A stretch of 61,081 nucleotides of DNA from an uncultured Bacteroidales bacterium (GTDB lineage Bacteria; Bacteroidota; Bacteroidia; Bacteroidales; UBA932). Position 1 is the stretch's first letter; every line of letters starts with the position of its first letter. Where the stretch lies: assembly GCA_900545245.1 (NCBI GenBank), contig UQYV01000018.1, forward strand, positions 1 to 61,081, written 5' to 3'. The notes beneath the pieces were generated by a model, which made no database searches, was not told the origin of the DNA, and was given only the letters and a program-made list of their open reading frames with translations. The translations under genes and the position numbers were made by a program. Shown piece after piece: positions 55,740 through 61,081 of this stretch.

Positions 55740-55792
55740 AAGCCTTGCAATCGCAAACTTTATGCAATTTTACCAATCTAAGTTGTTACAAT

Positions 55793-56920
55793 ATGATTAG
55801 AGAACAGGAAATACTTGAATATCTGAAGGATGTGCAGCATCCGGCGAAAGGCGACAAGAGCATCATTGAACTGGGAATGGTGGAAAAAATTGCCGTGGAG
55901 CCGCTTGAGGGTGAAGCAGTGCGCGTAACCGTAACGCTCGGCTTCAGCAAACACCGAGACCCGCTCGCTGAATATCTCATCGGCAGCACCAAGGCGGCAA
56001 TCATACGCCACTGCCCGGCGGGCTCAGAAGCAGAAGTGATCACTGTCATCAAGGAGGAACCGAAACCGAAGAAGAAACCGGGACTCGACCTCGGCCTTGA
56101 GGAACTCGCGAATGTGAAACACATCATCGGTGTAGCTTCAGGCAAGGGCGGCGTCGGAAAATCCACCGTCGCGGTGAACCTTGCGGTAGCCCTCGCACGT
56201 CTCGGCTACAAGGTGGGGCTGGCGGACGCGGACGTCTATGGACCGTCCGTTCCGAAGATGACCGACACCGAGAACGAGGTCCCGGGCTCATTCCAAATTC
56301 CGGGAGAAGAGCCTGGCGAGCAGCCGAAGGACGTGATTATGCCGATTGAGAAATACGGCGTGAAATGGATGTCCATCGGCTATTTCGCAAGTCCCGAACA
56401 GGCGCTCATCTGGCGAGGCCCGATGGCATGCAACGCGCTCAAGCAGATGATTCTGCAGGTCCGCTGGGGAGAGCTTGACTTTCTTCTCATCGACATGCCC
56501 CCGGGAACGGGCGACATCCACATCAGCCTCGTCCACGACATCCCACTGAGCGGAGCCGTAATAGTCAGTACGCCTCAGGCGGTGGCACTCGCCGACGTTG
56601 AGAAGGGAGTCAATATGTTCCGCAACGACAGCATAAACAAACCGATTTTCGGTCTTATCGAGAATATGGCCTGGTTTACTCCGGCGGAACTCCCGCAGAA
56701 CAAGTACTACATTTTCGGCAAGGACGGAGGCAAGACAATGGCAGAAAAATACGGCATCGACCTCCTCGGCCAGATTCCGCTAGTCCAGAGCATCCGCGAA
56801 GACGGCGACAACGGCACCCCGGCAGCTCTTGGCACCGGCCCGGAATCCGTAGCGTTCCTCAGTCTCGCAGAAAAACTCGCCGCCAAACTCAAGGATGTCA
56901 TTTCACCGACGAGGCGATGA
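55793..56920 (+). CDS. mrp: Mrp/ApbC Fe-S cluster carrier ATPase
   Basis: The protein is 375 aa from ATG 55793, preferred over 55745 because it gives the standard MIREQEILEYL start. An N-terminal DUF59/MIP18 domain (about 1-85) precedes a P-loop ATPase of the Mrp/NBP35 family. The deviant Walker A is GVASGKGGVGKST near 115; later motifs are LLIDMPPGTGDIH and VVSTPQ-type VSTPQAVALADVEKG. The CxxC pair that binds the bridging cluster in many Mrp proteins is absent, as Bacteroidota homologues often show ENMAWFTPAELP instead. It would still deliver Fe-S clusters to apoproteins, perhaps differently. Confidence 0.92.
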   Translation: MIREQEILEYLKDVQHPAKGDKSIIELGMVEKIAVEPLEGEAVRVTVTLGFSKHRDPLAEYLIGSTKAAIIRHCPAGSEAEVITVIKEEPKPKKKPGLDLGLEELANVKHIIGVASGKGGVGKSTVAVNLAVALARLGYKVGLADADVYGPSVPKMTDTENEVPGSFQIPGEEPGEQPKDVIMPIEKYGVKWMSIGYFASPEQALIWRGPMACNALKQMILQVRWGELDFLLIDMPPGTGDIHISLVHDIPLSGAVIVSTPQAVALADVEKGVNMFRNDSINKPIFGLIENMAWFTPAELPQNKYYIFGKDGGKTMAEKYGIDLLGQIPLVQSIREDGDNGTPAALGTGPESVAFLSLAEKLAAKLKDVISPTRR

Positions 56921-57380
56921 GTTTTTCAAGGTCGGCACGTCCGATGCGTCCTTCGAGGCAGACGAATACGGATTCGTCCTTTTCGACTGAAGTCATCACG
57001 AAACTGGTTACAGTCTGTTCGTCGCCGCTGGTGTAAATCCGGACAAGTTCGCCGTCCTCTTTGGCCTCAAGCAGAAGTTCAAACTTTCCGGACTTGAGGA
57101 GTTTGTCAACCTCGACCTTGAGTGCGGCATTAACCTTTTTGCTCTCGCTGTCAATGATGTACATGCCGCTGAGTTCCTTGACAACCGGTGCGATGTCTAT
57201 GTCATCTTCCGGCATATCGATTTCAGGAAGCCTATCCATGAGGCGGAACATCGATGGGGAGATATAGACCGCGCTGACCTTCGGCTTGTCCGAAAACTTG
57301 TTGTAGATATCCTTGCCGCTCTGGGCGAATGATGCGGCGCACACGAGCATTGCCGCGATTATTGTTGCTATTCTTTTCAT
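56898..57380 (-). CDS. DUF4252 protein, secreted
   Basis: The protein is 160 aa from ATG 57380, the longer frame starting at TTG. A signal peptide ends near SFAQ, followed by a DUF4252-type domain: SAVYISPSMFRLMDRLP, then MYIIDSESKKVNAALK, and the end FVCLEGRIGRADLEKL. The function of the family is unknown. It is the last gene of the four-gene operon and overlaps mrp's stop region by 23 bp in antisense, with no gap, so the two transcripts converge. Confidence 0.8.
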   Translation of the reverse strand: MKRIATIIAAMLVCAASFAQSGKDIYNKFSDKPKVSAVYISPSMFRLMDRLPEIDMPEDDIDIAPVVKELSGMYIIDSESKKVNAALKVEVDKLLKSGKFELLLEAKEDGELVRIYTSGDEQTVTSFVMTSVEKDESVFVCLEGRIGRADLEKLIASSVK

Positions 57381-57438
57381 GTTTCTCAATTTTAAAAAAG
57401 TTATCGTTATTTATATATTAGTCCACCAAGTTGCCCGG

Positions 57439-57888
57439 TTATTCTGAGTATAAGTTTACTTCGGAAGATGATGGTGGTGTTGAAGGTTTATGCCCGATGA
57501 GCTTTGACGTCTTCTGCATATGGGGAAGAGCCGCATCGGCGATGCTCTTTCCTTTTCCCACCTTGCTGCCGATCATTGCAAATGTCCTTTCCACCTGGGC
57601 GTAGGCCTCTTCCGGAGAGTCGAACGTGTCGACCGGAGTTACGGATGAGCGATGAAGACCAAGACCGATGGCGACGACGGCTATGACCGCTGCGGCAGCA
57701 AAGACAGGTACAATCCTTTTCCAAAGCCGCATAGATGGGCGAGGAGAGTCGTGACGTAGAATTTCCGAGGCAAGAATCCGGTTTTCAATGCCCTTGCCAA
57801 GGCTTTCCGGCACAGCGACGCTCTCGTCGTCAGATAGACGCTCCAAATCCTCCAATGTCAGTTTCTCAATGTCTTCAGTCCTTTTCAT
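57439..57888 (-). CDS. Probable anti-sigma factor, single-pass membrane protein
   Basis: The protein is 149 aa from ATG 57888; ATG 57894 or TTG 57900 would add two or four residues. A cytosolic N-terminus (MKRTEDIEKLTLEDLERL) is followed by one transmembrane helix (about 62-80, IVPVFAAAAVIAVVAIGL) and a short periplasmic tail. The start lies inside the sigma gene, overlapping its stop. This layout is that of Bacteroidales ECF-associated anti-sigma or regulator proteins. No zinc-binding anti-sigma motif is seen, so the binding mode is uncertain. Confidence 0.7.
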   Translation of the reverse strand: MKRTEDIEKLTLEDLERLSDDESVAVPESLGKGIENRILASEILRHDSPRPSMRLWKRIVPVFAAAAVIAVVAIGLGLHRSSVTPVDTFDSPEEAYAQVERTFAMIGSKVGKGKSIADAALPHMQKTSKLIGHKPSTPPSSSEVNLYSE

Positions 57889-58372
57889 ATTCATCAGCAA
57901 TTTTCTTCAGTTTTTTCCTTGCCCCGCTGAGCAGAACCCTCAGACTCAGGTAGGGAATGCCTGTCTGTTTTTGTATCTGTTCGTATGACAGGTCGTCAAT
58001 GATTCTCATTTTCAAGACTGTCCGTTCACGCTCCGGAAGGCTCTCGACTGCCTCAAGCACAGCCTGCATCTTCTGCCGTGCGGCAATCTGTCCGTCCTCC
58101 GGTGGCTGTTCTGGCTCCACCCCGTCCATGGAAGATCGCCCACTCATCCGCTTGCTCTTTAGCCTATCCAGACAACTGTTCCGGAGCAACGTCAGGCAAT
58201 ATGCCTTTGGATTCCGCACCCCGTCGAGCGAGCCGGAGGTCTGCCAGAGCTTCAGATAGAGGTCCTGCACGGCGTCCTCGGCCTCAGCGGCAGAGCCGAG
58301 CAGCCTACAGGCAACCCTGTAAAGCCCGTTCCGCAGTGGGAGCCAATCGTTTATGAAGGTCTCTCGACTCAT
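57875..58372 (-). CDS. ECF-type RNA polymerase sigma factor
   Basis: The 165-aa sigma-70 family member has region 2 (AEDAVQDLYLKLWQT and NPKAYCLTLLRNSCLDRLKS) and region 4 (LPERERTVLKMRIIDDLSYEQIQKQTG, read in parts). The start ATG overlaps the preceding DUF4252 stop by 4 bp (ATGA), and the end overlaps the anti-sigma start. The set DUF4252-sigma-anti-sigma-DUF4252 is a recurrent Bacteroidales operon of unknown trigger; it is likely released under envelope stress or a surface signal, which is inference. Confidence 0.9.
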   Translation of the reverse strand: MSRETFINDWLPLRNGLYRVACRLLGSAAEAEDAVQDLYLKLWQTSGSLDGVRNPKAYCLTLLRNSCLDRLKSKRMSGRSSMDGVEPEQPPEDGQIAARQKMQAVLEAVESLPERERTVLKMRIIDDLSYEQIQKQTGIPYLSLRVLLSGARKKLKKIADEYEKD

Positions 58373-58893
58373 TCCTTTATCGAATCAGCAAGTCCGGCCA
58401 GTGATTCAGTGGATATGCTGCCCCAGAGACATATAAGGTCGCAGTCGGACGGCATATAGATAATCAGGTCTTCGACAGTCTTGCCGTCAGGAGAACTCGT
58501 GCCGTAGAAAAGCACATCTTCGCCGTCGTCCTTGACGCTCATCAGAAGCCTTTCCTCGCCCATAAGTGCCGTGAATTTCCGGTGAAATTCGTCTCTGACA
58601 GCCCTGCTGCTGTCTTCCATATCGACAAAAGTAAGTCCCTTAAGTTCGTCCATAGCCCTGACTGCCGTCATAGCCTCATCGTCATCCGAAACTTCCGCCT
58701 TCGCCGCCTTTCTGATAACCGCCACAGCGAAAGAACCCAAATTGACGGATTCAACGCCTTTTTTCTTATCAAATTCCTTGATAAGTTTCTTGACTTCGGA
58801 CTTCGGGGCTTCTCCGGCATTCGCACAAGAAGTCGCCGCACCAGTCATAAGCAGCCCAAATCCGATAAATAAGATAGTTACGATTCGTTTCAT
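58369..58893 (-). CDS. DUF4252 lipoprotein, first gene of sigma operon
   Basis: The protein is 174 aa from ATG 58893. The longer frame starts at TTG. Lipobox is AATSCANAG (C about 23). A DUF4252-type domain follows: VNLGSFAVAVIRKA, then LTFVDMEDSSRAVRDEF, and the end IYMPSDCDLICLWGS. It opens the four-gene operon and is translationally coupled to the sigma gene. Two DUF4252 proteins with opposite anchoring, one lipoprotein and one soluble, flank the sigma/anti-sigma pair, which suggests they sense the signal. Confidence 0.8.
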   Translation of the reverse strand: MKRIVTILFIGFGLLMTGAATSCANAGEAPKSEVKKLIKEFDKKKGVESVNLGSFAVAVIRKAAKAEVSDDDEAMTAVRAMDELKGLTFVDMEDSSRAVRDEFHRKFTALMGEERLLMSVKDDGEDVLFYGTSSPDGKTVEDLIIYMPSDCDLICLWGSISTESLAGLADSIKE

Positions 58894-59004
58894 ATTCAAA
58901 AATAATAAAAAAATCAGTGTCTTTTTTGACGCGCCACATAAAAGACGAGCATATCCCCGATTTGTTAATGAAATTTTTCTGATTTACCGGATTATGATTT
59001 TTCT

Positions 59005-59130
59005 GACTTTTTAGTTACGAAAGTCGACAAAAAGTGACTTACCGCGCGGTTTGTCTTTCATAATGCTGCGGAAGGTCTAAAAAATATCGACTTTCCGCAG
59101 TGTTTATCTTGCTAAACCGCGCGGAAAGTC
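59005..59130. repeat. Operator-like inverted-repeat array, period 53 bp
   Basis: The 10-bp word GACTTWCCGC, including inverted forms, occurs four times: plus at 59036 (GACTTACCGC), minus at 59068-59077 (GCGGAAGGTC), plus at 59089 (GACTTTCCGC), minus at 59121-59130 (GCGGAAAGTC). Both the plus and the minus copies are 53 bp apart, giving two palindromic units. Larger arms at 59036-59052 and 59114-59130 pair at 16 of 17. GACTTT and GAAAGTC at 59005-59025 form a weaker additional unit. The array lies immediately upstream of the DUF234 ATPase promoter. Confidence 0.8.
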
Positions 59131-59142
59131 AGTATTTTTCAT

Positions 59143-59150
59143 TACATTTG
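59143..59150 (+). promoter_or_regulatory. Putative -7 box of DUF234 ATPase
   Basis: TACATTTG matches TAnnTTTG. Transcription would start about 25 nt before ATG 59184. The last repeat of the array ends 13 bp upstream, so a bound protein would block the promoter. Confidence 0.6.
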
Positions 59151-59183
59151 CAGGCGAAGAATACAGACAAACTATTTATAGCC

Positions 59184-60590
59184 ATGAAGATAATCGGACG
59201 ATACAGCGAGATGGAACAGATTCGGAGACTGTATGAGGCTCATTCCCCCGAGTTTGTTGTCGTATATGGAAGGAGGCGCGTCGGCAAGACATTCCTCATA
59301 AACCAATTCTTTAAGGACAATTTTACATTCAAGGTAACAGGATTGGCAAAAAAGGACAAGAATACGCAACTGCGCAACTTCGGCGAGGCGCTCAAGCGAC
59401 AAGGGTCCCCACTATGTCCGATTCCAAAAAACTGGAATGAGGCTTTCGACAGCCTAAGGACTCTGATTGAGAACTCCGGCAAAATAGGAAAAAAAGTAGT
59501 ATTCATTGACGAACTGCCATGGATGTACACGCCTCGAAGCGAACTCGTCACTGCAATAGAGCATTTCTGGAACGATTGGGGCTGTACCCGTGAAGACTTG
59601 ATGCTTATCGTATGTGGCTCTGCTACATCATGGATAACAAAGAATATCCTAAGAAACAAGGGAGGTCTGCACAATCGCGTGACATCGAAGATATACCTCC
59701 GCCAATTCAATCTCGCCGAATGCCGGGATTATCTTATTGAGGCAGGTTTCCGCTATGAAGAGAAGGACATCGCTGAATGTTATATGATTATGGGAGGAAT
59801 CCCATATTACTTGAGCCTTCTTGACAAGGGGCTTAGCCTCGCGCAGAATGTCGATAGGATGTTTTTCCAGAGAAACGGGAAACTTGACGGAGAATTTCAG
59901 AATCTCTATGCTTCTCTGTTTGACAACAGCGAGCCGTATCTCAAAATCATTGAGACTCTGAGCAAACGAAATTATGGTATGACCAGAAACGAGATTATTG
60001 AACAGACAGGACTCCCTGATGGAGGCGGGCTGAGCACGATTCTGTCAGATCTTGACAGCTGCGACATCATCCGAAAATATCGTGCGTTCGGCAAAAAGGA
60101 AAATGATACGATATATCAACTGACGGATTTCTACACCTTATTTTATTACAAATTCATTAAGAAATACGGAACTTCCGACAAAGACTTCTGGGCATATCAG
60201 ACCGCAACTCCGACGCACAGCACCTGGGCAGGAATCGCATTCGAACAGCTGTGCATCCAGCATCATCTTCAAATTGAGAAGAAACTCGGAATATTCGGTA
60301 TGCTCACAGAAACTTTCTCTTGGCGCTCAAAGGATGCCCAGATTGATATGATCATCAAGCGGGCGGACAAGGTGATAAACATCTGCGAAATAAAGTGGTG
60401 GGATGGTCCTTTCACGATTTCCAGAAAATATCGTGAAACGCTGGAAAACAAAATCGAGTCTTTTCGCTCCCAGTTAAAATTGAGGCGCACGCTTCACCTC
60501 GTAATGATCACCACCTTCGGTCTCCGTCACAACGAATACAGCAGTATCGTCCAGAACGAAGTCACGACGCACGACCTTTTTGAGAAATAG
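59184..60590 (+). CDS. AAA ATPase with DUF234 domain
   Basis: The protein is 468 aa from ATG 59184; the longer frame to 59100 would start before the promoter. Walker A is GRRRVGKTF (29-37), Walker B-like is VVFIDELPWM near 112, sensor 1 is LIVCGSATSWI. A winged helix follows, and then a DUF234 C-terminal domain with the strand-and-acid pattern DAQIDMIIKRADKVINICEIKW, a nuclease-like D-E-K order. This is the third AAA_14-like gene in the window. The family was named from archaeal ATPases and is abundant in Bacteroidales; function unknown. Confidence 0.85.
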   Translation: MKIIGRYSEMEQIRRLYEAHSPEFVVVYGRRRVGKTFLINQFFKDNFTFKVTGLAKKDKNTQLRNFGEALKRQGSPLCPIPKNWNEAFDSLRTLIENSGKIGKKVVFIDELPWMYTPRSELVTAIEHFWNDWGCTREDLMLIVCGSATSWITKNILRNKGGLHNRVTSKIYLRQFNLAECRDYLIEAGFRYEEKDIAECYMIMGGIPYYLSLLDKGLSLAQNVDRMFFQRNGKLDGEFQNLYASLFDNSEPYLKIIETLSKRNYGMTRNEIIEQTGLPDGGGLSTILSDLDSCDIIRKYRAFGKKENDTIYQLTDFYTLFYYKFIKKYGTSDKDFWAYQTATPTHSTWAGIAFEQLCIQHHLQIEKKLGIFGMLTETFSWRSKDAQIDMIIKRADKVINICEIKWWDGPFTISRKYRETLENKIESFRSQLKLRRTLHLVMITTFGLRHNEYSSIVQNEVTTHDLFEK

Positions 60591-60661
60591 GCATTTCTTC
60601 AGGATGTCAGATATCATTTGAGAAAAGAATCGTTTTTTACAGAAAAGTCTATTCTTTGTCA

Positions 60662-60669
60662 TATATTTG
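60662..60669 (+). promoter_or_regulatory. Putative -7 box for a transcript at the right edge
   Basis: TATATTTG matches TAnnTTTG on the plus strand, with no protein gene following in the window. It would start an RNA near 60676 that covers the structured segment listed separately. Confidence 0.4.
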
Positions 60670-60675
60670 CAATTC

Positions 60676-61053
60676 ATTACATTCACAGAAATCCATAAGG
60701 GACAGCGAGTGGATGTTTACATAAAAGAGCGTTTACTTTACGCTTGTCTTTGACCTTCGAAACTTAGCAACTCTCGAAAAATCGTCAAAAGACAAGACAA
60801 TAGTAGATACTCGCGGACGGTATATATAACCTTGGTATGTTTTCATGCCGGGTTCTTCATACCATCGCGTGGGTTTTCTGCGTTGTCTGTCCTGACGATT
60901 CGGCAATGCTAAGGCCTCGAAGGTGGGATGGGCAAAGGTATGAATCCCACGCTTTCTTTGTTTATAGTTATTTTTCTCCGAACTGGGGTTCTTTCGGAAT
61001 GATGAAGAAAATATACTATTAAAAATCATTGCTGTCCGGTAAAAGTTCCGGAC
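60676..61053 (+). ncRNA. Candidate structured RNA or leader at right edge
   Basis: Between the ATPase stop (60590) and the window end there is no accepted gene. Downstream of a promoter-like box lie paired segments: AGCGT/ACGCT at about 60728-60744, a GCGTGGG...CCCACGC closing pair at about 60867-60952, and a GTCCGG/CCGGAC hairpin at 61034-61053. A minus-strand frame of 113 codons (60733-61074), whose C-terminal end reads SFDDFSRVAKFRRSKTSVK, resembles short hypothetical proteins annotated in other Bacteroidales, which could mean that the DNA itself is conserved. The exact class is unknown. Confidence 0.35.
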
Positions 61054-61081
61054 GATTATTATAAAGTTTAACAATTAAACA

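Noticed and set aside
60733..61074. 113-codon minus-strand frame as a real protein
   Set aside because: It covers paired segments downstream of a plus-strand promoter-like box; a conserved RNA is more likely, though not proven.

Overview
The window is a chromosomal segment of a member of the Bacteroidota, most probably order Bacteroidales. The evidence is a SusC/SusD pair inside a large polysaccharide utilisation locus (PUL), TAnnTTTG-type promoter -7 boxes, an EF-G2 paralogue, an S46 dipeptidyl-peptidase, DUF4252/ECF-sigma modules, DUF4988 lipoproteins and a BspA-like leucine-rich-repeat protein. The genus cannot be fixed from this sequence. I see no rRNA, tRNA or CRISPR array.

Layout. (1) 1-5,760: accessory region with an RloA/RloB-type (AbiL/PARIS-like) ATPase plus TOPRIM-like pair, a broken nucleotidyltransferase gene, a strip of short hairpins, a CPBP membrane protease, a 34-bp perfect palindrome and an IS3-type orfB lacking orfA. 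(2) 5,763-28,830: a minus-strand PUL that reads, in transcription order, GH99-like lipoprotein, GH16 lipoprotein, DUF4988/beta-helix lipoprotein, SusC, SusD, DUF5017-like lipoprotein, a 37-aa peptide, a fimbrillin-like/beta-helix lipoprotein, a GH95-like protein fused to CE15, GH3 and GH97. A divergent AraC regulator lies at its head. The two beta-helix lipoproteins share about 984 bp at roughly 99% identity. (3) 29,021-34,700: a DUF4143 ATPase behind a 23-bp-period repeat array, an unusual secreted protein with SLH-like and Cys-pair modules, and a BspA-like LRR protein. (4) 34,891-37,044: EF-G2 (fusA2). (5) 37,376-48,444: a defence island with hsdM-hsdS-hsdR, a YgjP-type metallopeptidase, a 36-codon ORF, AbiH, a DUF4268 nuclease-like protein and a second DUF4143 ATPase. 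(6) 48,640-58,893: mostly housekeeping genes (TlpA-like thioredoxin, rsmA, aspS, rnhB, DPP7-type peptidase, mrp) with two copies of an intergenic hairpin repeat, then a four-gene DUF4252 / ECF sigma / anti-sigma / DUF4252 operon. (7) 59,000-61,081: a DUF234 ATPase preceded by a 53-bp-period operator-like array, and a probable non-coding RNA or leader at the right edge.

How the genes work together. The PUL encodes glycan capture (SusD and several lipoproteins), outer-membrane import (SusC), surface cleavage (GH16, GH99-like) and periplasmic finishing (GH3, GH97, GH95-like/CE15). The enzyme mix points to a branched plant-type glycan with beta-linked backbone, alpha-galactosyl and fucosyl-type branches and uronoyl esters, but the substrate is inferred. 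The defence genes fall in two clusters, one partly decayed. The most unusual signals are the near-identical beta-helix module shared by two PUL lipoproteins, the phased repeat arrays at two AAA ATPase promoters, the GH95-like/CE15 fusion, and the SLH/Cys-pair secreted protein.
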